From JANWHQ01 sp963775275 (GTDB taxonomy: Bacteria > Pseudomonadota > Alphaproteobacteria > Caulobacterales > Caulobacteraceae): 64,000 nucleotides of DNA. Positions 43,731 through 51,889 of the stretch are shown here, piece by piece. The first letter of the stretch is position 1, and every line of letters starts with the position of its first letter. The translations under genes and the position numbers were made by a program. The notes below the pieces were generated by a model. That model worked only from the letters and a program-made list of their open reading frames with translations. It was not told the DNA's origin and searched no databases. Location of the stretch: the NCBI GenBank assembly GCA_963775275.1, contig CAVZII010000005.1, positions 496,001 through 560,000 on the forward strand, given 5' to 3'.

Positions 43731-44453
43731 ATGAAGGCTGTGATTTTCGACTGCGACGGCGTGCTCGTCGACACCGAGCGCGACGGCCACCGGGTCGCGT
43801 TCAACCGCGCGTTCAAGGCGCTGGGCCTGGACGTCGAGTGGGACGTCCCCACCTACGGCGAGCTGCTGCTCATCGCCGGCGGCAAGGAGCGGATGCGCCA
43901 CTATTTCGACCAGCACGGCTGGCCTGCCGGACGCAGCGAGTTCCACGACGAGCTGATCGCCGCGCTGCACAAGACCAAGACCGACATCTTCACCGACATC
44001 ATCGCCAGCGGCGAGCTGCCGCTTCGTCCGGGGATCGCGCGCCTTGTCGACGAGGCGATCGCGGCCGGCGTCCGGCTCGGCGTCTGCACGACCTCGGCGC
44101 CCAAGGCCATCGACGGCGTGCTCGATCTCTTCGGTCCGGCGCGCAAGGCGAAGTTCGAGTTCGTGCTCGCCGGCGACGTGGTCAGCCGCAAGAAGCCCGA
44201 CCCCGAGATCTACGAGCTCGCCAAGACCACGCTCCGGCTGCCGGCGTCCGAGTGCATGGTGATCGAGGACAGCCGCAACGGCCTGCTGGCCGCGACGGGC
44301 GCGGGCCTGCCTTGCATCATCACCACCAGCACCTACACGGTCGACGAGGATTTCAGCGGCGCCCTGGAGGTCGTGCCCGAGCTCGGCGACCCGCCGAACG
44401 TGCGCATCACGCTGGACGACCTTGCGCGGCTTGCATCCAGGCGCGCCGCGTGA
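43731..44453 (+). CDS. HAD-superfamily sugar phosphatase (CbbY/Gph-like)
   Basis: A 240-residue protein with motif I IFDCDGVLVDTERDGHRVAF, a cap domain, motif II GVCTTSAPKAI, and motifs III/IV SRKKPDPEIYELA and CMVIEDSRNGLLAA. This is the CbbY/GS1-like subfamily acting on small sugar phosphates (for example xylulose-1,5-bisphosphate or phosphoglycolate-type substrates). It begins 11 bases after the aldolase stop, inside the aldolase-dhaL-dhaK operon, and probably dephosphorylates an intermediate. Confidence 0.88.
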   Translation: MKAVIFDCDGVLVDTERDGHRVAFNRAFKALGLDVEWDVPTYGELLLIAGGKERMRHYFDQHGWPAGRSEFHDELIAALHKTKTDIFTDIIASGELPLRPGIARLVDEAIAAGVRLGVCTTSAPKAIDGVLDLFGPARKAKFEFVLAGDVVSRKKPDPEIYELAKTTLRLPASECMVIEDSRNGLLAATGAGLPCIITTSTYTVDEDFSGALEVVPELGDPPNVRITLDDLARLASRRAA

Positions 44454-44507
44454 TGGGTTCGCCCCCGTCACCCGGGAAAAGATATAGTTAGGGAGAAGGG
44501 CCGGACG

Positions 44508-45164
44508 ATGAGCGAGATCACCATCGCCTGTGTCGAACGCGGGATCAGGTGCACGGCCTCCACGGTCCTGCGCAACGAGAAGCACTTCTCGGACCTGGAC
44601 GCCCTTTGCGGCGACGGCGATTTCGGCGCCTCGCTGGCGGCGGGCTTCCGGGTCATCGAGGCGGAGCTTCCGAGCCTCGACAAGAGCAACATCGGCGCCT
44701 TGCTGCTCAAGCTCAGCATGATCATCTCCAAGCACGTCGGCGGCTCGTCGGGCCCCCTGTGGGGCACCGCCTTCATGCGGGCGGGCATGCTCTGCAAGGA
44801 CAAGACCTCGATCACCCTGGAAGACCTGGAGAAGATCGCCAACTCGGCCATCGAGGGCATCCAGGCGCGCGGCGGCGCCCAGCCGGGCGACAAGACCCTG
44901 ATCGATTCCCTGATCCCGCTGCGCGACGCGATCGGCGAGCACGCGCGCGGCTCCGGCGACGGCCATGCGGCGCTCAGGGACGCGACCGCCGCCTGCGAGG
45001 AGGCCGCCGAGCGCGCCAAGAGCTGGGTCGCCAGGCGCGGCCGCCAGCAGTTCACGGGCGAGCGCAGCGTCGGCACCCCGGACCCCGGAATGGTCGCCAT
45101 CGCCGTCATCCTTGGCGACCTTTGCACCGAATTCGGCGTCAGCCGGCCCACGGTCGCCGCCTGA
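44508..45164 (+). CDS. dhaL: Dihydroxyacetone kinase subunit DhaL (ADP/ATP-binding)
   Basis: A 218-residue DhaL subunit. The Mg-ADP site is in LDALCGDGDFGASLAAGF, with GGSSGPLWGTAFMRAG, RGGAQPGDKTLIDSLIPL and ERSVGTPDPGMVAIAVIL as family landmarks. It partners DhaK, encoded next. No DhaM (PTS donor) gene is nearby, and whether ATP or a PTS protein is the donor is not visible. Order L then K is the reverse of the common dhaKLM. Confidence 0.9.
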   Translation: MSEITIACVERGIRCTASTVLRNEKHFSDLDALCGDGDFGASLAAGFRVIEAELPSLDKSNIGALLLKLSMIISKHVGGSSGPLWGTAFMRAGMLCKDKTSITLEDLEKIANSAIEGIQARGGAQPGDKTLIDSLIPLRDAIGEHARGSGDGHAALRDATAACEEAAERAKSWVARRGRQQFTGERSVGTPDPGMVAIAVILGDLCTEFGVSRPTVAA

Positions 45165-45207
45165 TCTCACCGACCCATCAGCACACAACCGACAGGGGGA
45201 AGCACGC

Positions 45208-46203
45208 GTGAAGAAGTTCCTCAACGATCCGAACAACTTCGTCGCCGAGATGATCGAGGGCGTCTATCTGGCCAACCCGGGCAAGCTCAAGCTCGTTCCC
45301 GAGTTCAACCTGCTCTACCGCTCCGACCGGCCGGACAATTCCAAGGTCTCCGTCGTCCAGGGCTCGGGCAGCGGCCACGAGCCGGCGCACGTCATGGCGG
45401 TGGGCCCGGGCATGCTGGACGCGGCCTCGCCGGGCGCGGTGTTCGCGGCGCCGCCGGTGGACACCTGCCTCGCCTGCATCGAGACCCTGAAGTCCGACGC
45501 CGGCGTGCTCGTCCTGATCAACAACTACCAGGGCGACCGGATGAGCTGGGACATGGCCATCGAGATGGCCCAGGCCCAGGGCATCAAGGTCGAGAAGTTC
45601 ATCATCAACGACGACGTGGCCGTCCCGGACTCGACCTATTCGATCGGCCGCCGCGGCGTCGCCGGCAACTTCTTCGTGATCAAGGCCTGCGGCGCGGCCG
45701 CCGAGCGGGGCGCCAGCCTCGAGGAGCTCCTGAGGATCGCCGACAAGGTCAACAGCCAGGTCCGCTCCATGGGCGTGGCCCTGTCGTCCTGCATCCCGCC
45801 GCTGCGCGGGACGGCGCTGTTCGAGATCGCCGACGACGAGATGGAGTTCGGCATCGGCATCCACGGCGAGCCGGGCCGCCGCCGCGACAAGACCAAGTCG
45901 GCCGACGCGATCCTGGACGAGATGTTCGACGCGATCGCCGGCGACCTGCCGTTCAAGTCCGGCGACCGGGTGGCGGTGATGATCAACGGCCTGGGCGGCA
46001 CGCCGATCAGCGAGCTCTATGTGCTCTACCGGCGCGCGGCCCAGCGCTGCAAGGAGGCGGGCCTGACCGTGGTGCGCAACTACGTCGGCGAGTACTGCAC
46101 CTCGCTGGAGATGGCGGGCGCCTCGCTCACCCTGCTGCGCCTCGACGCCGAGCTCGAGGACCTGCTCGCGGCGCCCGCCGAGATCCCGATCCGGGTGTTC
46201 TAG
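45208..46203 (+). CDS. dhaK: Dihydroxyacetone kinase subunit DhaK
   Basis: A 331-residue DhaK from GTG 45208, with GGGGGAAG upstream. Substrate-binding signature VVQGSGSGHEPAHVMAVGPG, GVLVLINNYQGDRMSWDMAI, and the covalent-adduct His219 in FGIGIHGEPGRR (equivalent to His218 in E. coli). The C-terminal 288 bases (45916-46203) recur almost unchanged at 48801-49088. Last gene of the aldolase operon, which should convert dihydroxyacetone or a similar ketose to its phosphate. Confidence 0.92.
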   Translation: MKKFLNDPNNFVAEMIEGVYLANPGKLKLVPEFNLLYRSDRPDNSKVSVVQGSGSGHEPAHVMAVGPGMLDAASPGAVFAAPPVDTCLACIETLKSDAGVLVLINNYQGDRMSWDMAIEMAQAQGIKVEKFIINDDVAVPDSTYSIGRRGVAGNFFVIKACGAAAERGASLEELLRIADKVNSQVRSMGVALSSCIPPLRGTALFEIADDEMEFGIGIHGEPGRRRDKTKSADAILDEMFDAIAGDLPFKSGDRVAVMINGLGGTPISELYVLYRRAAQRCKEAGLTVVRNYVGEYCTSLEMAGASLTLLRLDAELEDLLAAPAEIPIRVF

Positions 46204-46252
46204 AGTGGCGGGGGGCGCCGTCACCCGTCGGGGTGACGCGCGCCTCAGCCGG

Positions 46253-46300
46253 CAGGGGTTCAGCTGGTCGGGCAGCTTGAAGCCGCAGTTGAAGTCCTCG
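46253..46300 (-). pseudogene. Remnant of SnoaL-like secreted protein C-terminus
   Basis: On the minus strand these bases read EDFNCGFKLPDQLNP, close to the C-terminus FNCGFKLPAQLQAP of the intact gene at 39600-40538. The rest of the gene is absent. The remaining intergenic sequence 46204-46517 holds nothing else recognisable. Confidence 0.5.
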
Positions 46301-46517
46301 GCGCGCCGCTGACCCGCCTTGGCCACAGGCTGGCGGCCCCCTCGGGAAGGCGCTTCAAACGACAGCGTTTGGCCGAAACGCACGAACGCCCGATTCAGCA
46401 GGAGCAGATTGCAGCCCATCCACCTGACCTGTCAGCACCCTCAAGGAGCGGGCCAGTGCGTGCAATGTTCTGTATAGTCCGTTGCGCAACGATCTCCCCG
46501 TATCAGGAGGAACTGAC

Positions 46518-46913
46518 GTGAAGGGTTTCGTCGCCGACATCGAGGAATTGACCGAGAAAAACAGCGATTTCCGACGGGTGCTCTACACCGGCAAGAATCT
46601 TCAGTTGGTGCTAATGGCGATCCAGCCAGGCGATGAGATCGGCGAGGAGGTTCACGAGGATCGCGACCAATTCTTCCGCTTCGAGGCGGGCGAGGGCGAA
46701 GTCGTGATCGACGGAAAGTGTTCGAAGGTGAAAGGCGACGACGCTGTCATCGTGCCCGCCGGCGCGCGACACAATGTCATCAACACCGGCGACACGCCAC
46801 TGCAGCTCTACACGCTCTATGCGCCGCCCGAACATATCGACGGTACGGTGCACCGCACGAAGTCCGTTGCGGACGCTGCACATGAGCATTTCGACGGCAA
46901 GACAACGGAATAG
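46518..46913 (+). CDS. Cupin-domain protein
   Basis: A 131-residue protein from GTG 46518, preceded by AGGAGG at seven bases. Single cupin: motif 1 GEEVHEDRDQFFRFEAGEGE (metal ligands His and Glu), motif 2 DAVIVPAGARHNVINTG. The ending EHIDGTVHRTKSVADAAHEH is typical of small cupins in stress or energy-generating clusters. Composition is lower in GC than dhaK. It lies in the segment bracketed by the dhaK 3' duplication. Confidence 0.88.
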   Translation: MKGFVADIEELTEKNSDFRRVLYTGKNLQLVLMAIQPGDEIGEEVHEDRDQFFRFEAGEGEVVIDGKCSKVKGDDAVIVPAGARHNVINTGDTPLQLYTLYAPPEHIDGTVHRTKSVADAAHEHFDGKTTE

Positions 46914-47003
46914 GCGTCCAACAGACCCGGTTGGCGTGGGTTGGGAACCGGTGTCCATAGCAGGGCCCTTCGGATCGCGCGGCGGCCACAAGGAGCGCAC
47001 ATC

Positions 47004-47324
47004 ATGGCAGGCGCGAAATCGACGTCAGCTATAGACCTTGAAAGGGCTCTTCTGGATCCAAGCGCCGCTTTCGGAACTCCGGAGGATGTCCTCGCGGACG
47101 CCGCCCTCACTTCGGGCCAGAAGATCGAGATCCTGCGTCGCTGGGAGTACGACGCGGCCGAGGTCTCCGTCGCCGTCGAGGAAGGCATGCCCGGCGCCGA
47201 CAATGGTCTCCTGAGGCGGATATTACTCGCGCTCGACGCCTTGACCGGGGGGTACGATGCCGACCGCACGGGGCCTACCAAGCAGCACGGGCTGGAGAAT
47301 TCAGCCGTGACGCAGCGGAAATAA
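47004..47324 (+). CDS. Conserved hypothetical protein, LERALLDPSA family
   Basis: A 106-residue protein from ATG 47004 (AGGAGCG upstream): LERALLDPSAAFGTPEDVLA, DAALTSGQKIEILRRWEYDA, EEGMPG and LLRRILLALDALTGG. This short helical family is widespread in rhizobia and relatives, often beside stress genes. Function unknown. Same segment as the cupin gene. Confidence 0.65.
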   Translation: MAGAKSTSAIDLERALLDPSAAFGTPEDVLADAALTSGQKIEILRRWEYDAAEVSVAVEEGMPGADNGLLRRILLALDALTGGYDADRTGPTKQHGLENSAVTQRK

Positions 47325-47361
47325 GCGCACAGCAGATCTGCGTTGCATGGCCGGGTCGGGG

Positions 47362-48091
47362 CTACTGCGCCGGGCGGTCCCCCGGCAGAGGCTTGGCGGC
47401 GGAAAGCGCGACGAAGGCCATCCCGAAGGTTCCGAGCCGTTCGAGCACAGGATCACAGGGCGCCAGCAGATGCGCAGTGGCGTTCCAACGCGGACAATAG
47501 ATCGCGCCCCGGGCCGCTCCAGCCGTGAGGCCGGCCTGCTCGGCCAAGGCTCGAAGCTCGTGCGCCGTGCGGAACCAGCTCTTTCGCCAGAGCCGCGATC
47601 CGAGCCAGCCGCGGACGCGGCGTGCCGCAGCCCAGGATCTCCATTTGCCCAGCTCTCCAATGACGAGCCGGCCGCCGGGGCGGAGCACGCGCGCCATCTC
47701 GCGGAACATGGGCGCCGGGTTCTGGACGAAGCACCGTGACCGCGACGACCGCTGCGAAGCGTCCGGATGGGAACGGGAGGCTCTTCCCCCTCGCCACCGA
47801 CAGATCGACGGCCGCGCCGCGCGCCCGTGCGCGCTCACTGGCCGCCGCGATCATCGCCTCCGAAGGATCGACGCCCGCCACGCGGCTTCCGCGCTCCCAC
47901 AGGTCCACCACGAGATCCCCGTCGCCGCATCCGACATCGAGGACGTCCTTGCCGGCGACGTCGCGCAGCAGCTCCAGGACCAGGGTCCGTTCGAGACGCT
48001 CGGTCCGGAGTCCGATCTCCGAAGCGCGCCATCTCGCGTAGATTTCCGGCCAGAGGCCGGTCAGGTCGCAACTCGGCTCGGCGGTGTTCAT
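47362..48091 (-). pseudogene. Class I SAM methyltransferase, split by frameshift
   Basis: From ATG 48091 (MNTAEPSCDLTGLWPEIYAR) the frame shows SAM motif I VLDVGCGDGDLVVDLWERG, VAGVDPSEAMIAAASERA and SLPFPSGRFAAVVAVTVL. At ~47730-47735 the frame must shift to reach CFVQNPAPMFREMARVLRPG GRLVIGELGKW and the C-terminus to the stop at 47362. Together they form a ~240-residue UbiE/Methyltransf_11-type enzyme of unknown substrate. The lesion looks like a small deletion and could be real or technical. Confidence 0.75.
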
Positions 48092-48138
48092 CCGGTGCGC
48101 TGAGGCTGGGGGAGGTCGTGAACCCGTCACGCCGCGTC

Positions 48139-48339
48139 TCAGGGCTGGCTCTTGAAAGCCATGTACATCAACACGAGGTAGACGACCGGCATCACAATCA
48201 GGACGAGAATCTGCGCGATCCCTGGCGCCCGGCAGCTGGTCGCAAAGAACAGATAGCCGGTGACGATGTCCATCGCCGCGATGACGCCCACGCCGATGAA
48301 CCAGGGCAGGAGTTGATTGCGTCGTGCGGTTTCAGCCAT
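48139..48339 (-). CDS. Small two-helix membrane protein
   Basis: A 66-residue protein MAETARRNQLLPWFIGVGVI... with two transmembrane helices (WFIGVGVIAAMDIVTGYLFF and IAQILVLIVMPVVYLVLMYM) and a short KSQP tail. No family was recognised. It sits upstream of the methyltransferase on the same strand. Confidence 0.6.
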   Translation of the reverse strand: MAETARRNQLLPWFIGVGVIAAMDIVTGYLFFATSCRAPGIAQILVLIVMPVVYLVLMYMAFKSQP

Positions 48340-48378
48340 CGCGGTGTCCCCTCATTCAGTGTCGGTTGACGCAACCAC

Positions 48379-48738
48379 ATGGCCTATTGGGGTCGCTGCG
48401 GCATTGACGAGGGTCAACCTGCAGGTCTGCGCCACACGCACCTGAAGAGCCGCGCGAGCAGATGGCCGAAACCCGGCGGCTTCACCGACATCGAGGTCAG
48501 CCCTTGGCGCGGCGAGCAGTACATGGGTAGCCGGGGCTCCGACCCGCAGGTCGCGGCCCGCTTCGCCACCGAGGCGCTGCCGTTCGGGGAAGCGCTCTCG
48601 GAGCTTGAGCCCGATGTGCGCCGGCGCGCCCAGGGGGACATCGAGGCGGTGTTCGGTCCCGGCGGCGTCAAGAGATCCCAGCCATGGCTTGGTTGGTCTC
48701 TGCGGCGGCTTGAGCGACGGCAGTGCAGGGAGGACTGA
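48379..48738 (+). pseudogene. C-terminal fragment of a SAM methyltransferase
   Basis: From ~48460 the frame reads KPGGFTDIEVSPWRGEQYMG, then ARFATEALPFGEALSELEPD and VRRRAQGDIEAVFGP, the pattern of the C-terminal third of a Methyltransf_25-type enzyme (GF.D.......A..LL..GP.......DVR...). The SAM-binding N-terminus is missing and the end runs into unrelated sequence. Probable remnant. Confidence 0.5.
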
Positions 48739-48740
48739 AC

Positions 48741-49088
48741 ATGGCGACCGAGGCCCTGCAGATGCTGGTCGAGGCCGACTGGCTCGCCGAGCACTGGTCC
48801 GACGAGATGTTCGACGCGATCGCCGGCGACCTGCCGTTCAAGTCCGGCGACCGGGTGGCGGTGATGATCAATGGCCTGGGCGGCACGCCGATCAGCGAGC
48901 TCTATGTGCTCTACCGGCGCGCGGCCCAGCGCTGCAAGGAGGCGGGCCTGACCGTGGTGCGCAACTACGTCGGCGAGTACTGCACCTCGCTGGAGATGGC
49001 GGGCGCCTCGCTCACCCTGCTGCGGCTCGACGCCGAGCTCGAGGACCTGCTCGCGGCGCCGGCGGAGATCCCGATCCGGGTGTTCTGA
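48741..49088 (+). pseudogene. Chimeric ORF: short new N-terminus joined to duplicated DhaK C-terminus
   Basis: ATG 48741 has an excellent ribosome site (AGGGAGGACTGAAC). The first ~20 residues (MATEALQMLVEADWLAEHW) are unlike DhaK and faintly resemble the start of rhodanese-type sulfurtransferases. From SDEMFDAIAGDLPF onward it repeats the last 95 DhaK residues exactly at protein level. Bases 48801-49088 match 45916-46203 with only a few third-position differences. It lacks the substrate pocket and cannot be a working kinase. Confidence 0.8.
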
Positions 49089-49114
49089 CCGCTCCGATCA
49101 CGGGCGGACGAAAA

Positions 49115-49140
49115 TGGCCGCCGGCGCAAGCCGGCGGCCA
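49115..49140 (-). terminator. Intrinsic terminator for the DUF6152 operon
   Basis: TGGCCGCCGGC-GCAA-GCCGGCGGCCA forms a perfect 11-bp stem. Read on the minus strand it is followed by TTTT, 46 bases past the stop of 49186-49638, a good rho-independent terminator for that strand. Confidence 0.75.
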
Positions 49141-49185
49141 ATTCATATCCGGGGTCCGCCGGTCCGCGCCGGCGGCGGCCCGGAC

Positions 49186-49638
49186 CTACTTGCCCTGCTT
49201 GGCCGCGGCGGCCTCGGCGGCTTCCGTCTGCGGGTTGCCCAGCGACATCACCGTCCCGTTCGGGAAGCTGATCTCCGCCGCGCTGGCGCGGGTGTCCCCG
49301 TCGCGCGCCCGGAAGGCGCGGACGATGATGTGGGTGCCCGGCGGCAGCGAGTTGCGGTTCCAGCCCCGGCGCAGCAGGGCGCTGGGAGCGCCGCCCTCGA
49401 CGCGCCAGTGCACGTGCTGGCCGGTCTTGGGGTCGACGACGTCGATGTGGATCCACGAGTGCGGGTTGACCCACTCGAACTTGATCACCGAGCCGTCGAG
49501 CACGACCGGCGCGTTCTGGTCGAATTCGGCGCCGAACGAGTGGTGGGCGAAAGCGACGCCCGCCCCTCCGAGCGCCAACGCAGCGCCTAGCATGGCCGCG
49601 CCGACTGTCCTCATTCTCATGATGCGATTACTCCTCAT
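49186..49638 (-). CDS. DUF6152 family secreted protein
   Basis: A 150-residue protein with signal peptide (RTVGAAMLGAALALGGAGVA) and mature HHSFGAEFDQNAPVVLDGSV, IKFEWVNPHSWIHIDVVDPK, HWRVEGGAPSALLRRGWNRN and GTHIIVRAFRARDGDTRASA. It resembles the typical DUF6152 sequence more closely than 14283-14669. ATG 49620 is an alternative start. It follows the secreted-protein gene 49675-50550 and ends at a clear terminator. Confidence 0.88.
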   Translation of the reverse strand: MRSNRIMRMRTVGAAMLGAALALGGAGVAFAHHSFGAEFDQNAPVVLDGSVIKFEWVNPHSWIHIDVVDPKTGQHVHWRVEGGAPSALLRRGWNRNSLPPGTHIIVRAFRARDGDTRASAAEISFPNGTVMSLGNPQTEAAEAAAAKQGK

Positions 49639-49674
49639 CCTAATTCGAAGTGGGTCGCCCCTTGGTGGTGGGTT

Positions 49675-50550
49675 CTACTTCGCGTCCTTGTCTTTCAAAA
49701 GGTCGCCGTAGACCAGCAGGTCGGCGAACGGCACGCACCTGAAGTCCAGGAGCTCGGCGTTCGGCTCCACATGACGGTAGAGCATCATCGAGATCTTCCA
49801 GGGCCTGGAGAAGGTCGTGGGATCCTCGATGGTCGCTTCGTACCACATGTGGTCGCGGTCCTTCAGGGTGAACCGCTCGGTGACCTTCGTGCCTTCGCCT
49901 TCGCTCAGGAAGTCGCCGGCGCGATCCAGCCACGTCATTCCGTTCTGGCCGAGGGTGGTGACCACCAGGGTGTCGCCGTCCCATTGGCCGTAGGAGGTGC
50001 CCATCCAGGTGTCGATCGGCGGCTCCTCGGTCTTCTGCATGTAGATGGTGCGGTTGGCCGCGTCGTACTCATAGGCCATCAGCATGTCGCCGTTGCTGGC
50101 CTGGATGATCTGGAACGGGTGGTCCATGTAGGTCGCGCGGGGGATGCCCGGCAGGTAGCAGGCCGCCTCCGGATCCGCCTTGGGCGCTTCCTTGCGGTTC
50201 TTGTCGCGCTGCTCCAGCGCCGCGGGCAGATAGGGGATCGTCCCGCCTTCCACCACGCCGAGCCCGCCGGGGATCGCGCCGATGGCGCCCAGCCGATCGG
50301 CCGCCACGGGCGCCTCCTGGGCGTCGTGGGGCTCGAGGTCCCAGTTGGCCGAGTTCATCACCTGCCAGATGCCGTTCAGGTTCGGCTTTCCGCCGAGCCG
50401 GGCGAGGCTGGCCTGCCCGCTATGCCGGGCGGCCTTGCCGGCCTTGGCGGCCTTGGCTGGGTGGTGGGCGGGCTGTGCGGCCAGTGCTCCACCCGCTGCG
50501 AACAGCGCGACAGCCGCGGCGCCCGCAGCCAGGGTCCAACAACGCTTCAT
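49675..50550 (-). CDS. Secreted protein of unknown function, DUF6152-associated family
   Basis: A 291-residue protein from ATG 50550 with signal peptide (AAGAAAVALFAAGGALAA). Mature motifs: KPNLNGIWQVMNSANWDLEP, CYLPGIPRATYMDHPFQIIQ, GTSYGQWDGDTLVVTTLGQN, TKVTERFTLKDRDHMWYEAT and EPNAELLDFRCVP. The L-x-G-x-W ... C-x-P-G-x-P-R ... W-D-G-D-T ... T-E-R order ties it to 14773-15624. Upstream partner of the DUF6152 gene, 36 bases away. Divergent from the DUF6644 pair. Confidence 0.75.
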   Translation of the reverse strand: MKRCWTLAAGAAAVALFAAGGALAAQPAHHPAKAAKAGKAARHSGQASLARLGGKPNLNGIWQVMNSANWDLEPHDAQEAPVAADRLGAIGAIPGGLGVVEGGTIPYLPAALEQRDKNRKEAPKADPEAACYLPGIPRATYMDHPFQIIQASNGDMLMAYEYDAANRTIYMQKTEEPPIDTWMGTSYGQWDGDTLVVTTLGQNGMTWLDRAGDFLSEGEGTKVTERFTLKDRDHMWYEATIEDPTTFSRPWKISMMLYRHVEPNAELLDFRCVPFADLLVYGDLLKDKDAK

Positions 50551-50825
50551 CGGATATGAATCCTCTCCTATCGACACGCTGCCATGGAAGCGAATGGATG
50601 ACCCGTTCGCCAGCGGCCCTGAATTCGGGCCGCCGGAGGCCACTCAACCCCACCCACGACGCCTTGACGTCTTGACCTAAAGTTCATTAGCGGTTTTGAC
50701 AATGTCAACGGTGACTCGTCATCCCGATCGCGGACAGACTGTCGCCGCCGCGACACCGCAGACACACAAGGGTGGGGAATCGCGCTGATGCGCGCCGCTC
50801 TCGCACGCTAGGGACCCGCGCTTCG

Positions 50826-51371
50826 ATGGATTCAATCGGCGACATTGTCTTTGCGCTCGGCCAGTGGCTTCGCACGACGCAGCTGCCCGAAATCTCGCTG
50901 TGGATCCAGAAGCAGTGGCTGAGCAAGGTGATCGACCAGAACTTCTGGGTCATCCCGTCGATCCAGACGATCCACATCCTGGCCATCGCGGCGACGTTCG
51001 GCTCGGTCCTGATGGTCAACCTGCGCATCCTCCAGCTGGCCGGCGACGGCCGGACGATGGAGCAGACGGTGGACCGTTACCTGCCGTGGATCTGGTGGGG
51101 GCTTCTGGTCCTGCTCCTGACCGGCATCGGGATGACGATCGGCGAGCCGGTCCGCGAGCTCACCAACCCCGTCTTCTGGATGAAGATGATCCTGGTGATC
51201 GTGGCGGCCCTGGTGAGCCTGTGGTTCCAGGGTTCGGTGCGGCGTAACGCCGCGCGCTGGACCCTGACGACCGAGGGCCGGGCCCTGGTCCGCTCCGGGG
51301 CCGGGGCGGTCATCGGCCTGTGGTGCCTGATCATGTTTCTCGGGCGCTGGATCGCCTACGCGCCGACCTAG
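50826..51371 (+). CDS. DUF6644-like integral membrane protein 1
   Basis: A 181-residue protein (ATG 50826) with four transmembrane helices. FWVIPSIQTIHILAIAATFG and SVLMVNLRILQLAGDG form the conserved first part (H in IQTIHI). Then WIWWGLLVLLLTGIGMTIGE, FWMKMILVIVAALVSLWFQ and VIGLWCLIMFLGRWIAY. It is related to the next gene. Small membrane proteins of this kind are often encoded beside DUF6152 genes. Function unknown; a heme- or quinone-binding role is possible from the conserved His but unproven. Confidence 0.75.
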   Translation: MDSIGDIVFALGQWLRTTQLPEISLWIQKQWLSKVIDQNFWVIPSIQTIHILAIAATFGSVLMVNLRILQLAGDGRTMEQTVDRYLPWIWWGLLVLLLTGIGMTIGEPVRELTNPVFWMKMILVIVAALVSLWFQGSVRRNAARWTLTTEGRALVRSGAGAVIGLWCLIMFLGRWIAYAPT

Positions 51372-51379
51372 GGGGATCG

Positions 51380-51889
51380 ATGTTTCTCAGAGGATTGTGG
51401 GAGGCGATCGAGTCGTCTCCGATCGGCCAGTACGTCGCCTCGTCGGCCTGGGCCTTTCCGACCTTCGAGTCGATCCATGTCATCGCGATCGCGACGGTCC
51501 TGGGATCGATCGTCGTGGTGGACGTGCGTCTGCTGGGCCTGGCGTCCAAGGACCGGCGCGTCACGGAGATCACGGGGGAGACGCTGCGCTGGACGTGGGG
51601 CGCCTTCGCCGTCGCCGTGGTCACGGGCCTGTTGCTGTTCATGGCCAAGGCCACGGACTACATCGTCAACCCGTTCTTCCTCTGGAAGATGGTGCTGATC
51701 GCCCTGGCCGGGGTGAACATGGTGGTGTTCCACGTCCTCACCTGGCGCACGATCGACCAGTGGGACGACAAGCCGGAGGTCCCGCTCGAGGCCAAGATCG
51801 CCGGCGGGGTGTCGCTGGGCCTGTGGATCGTGGTGGTCTTCGTCGCCCGCGCGATCGGCTTCACGCTGGACAAGTACAGCAACAGCTAG
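51380..51889 (+). CDS. DUF6644-like integral membrane protein 2
   Basis: A 169-residue paralogue of 50826-51371: AWAFPTFESIHVIAIATVLG, SIVVVDVRLLGLASKDRRVT, TWGAFAVAVVTGLLLFMAKA, FFLWKMVLIALAGVNMVVFH and VSLGLWIVVVFVARAIG. The equivalent H is in ESIHVI. It starts eight bases after gene 1 ends, so it is an operon. Its TAG stop is supplied by the first bases of the double-hairpin repeat. Confidence 0.75.
   Translation: MFLRGLWEAIESSPIGQYVASSAWAFPTFESIHVIAIATVLGSIVVVDVRLLGLASKDRRVTEITGETLRWTWGAFAVAVVTGLLLFMAKATDYIVNPFFLWKMVLIALAGVNMVVFHVLTWRTIDQWDDKPEVPLEAKIAGGVSLGLWIVVVFVARAIGFTLDKYSNS

Noticed and set aside
45178..46419. Long minus-strand frame opposite dhaK
   Set aside because: Antisense shadow of dhaK. 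Only the small DFNCGFKLPDQL piece near 46253-46300 resembles a real protein.
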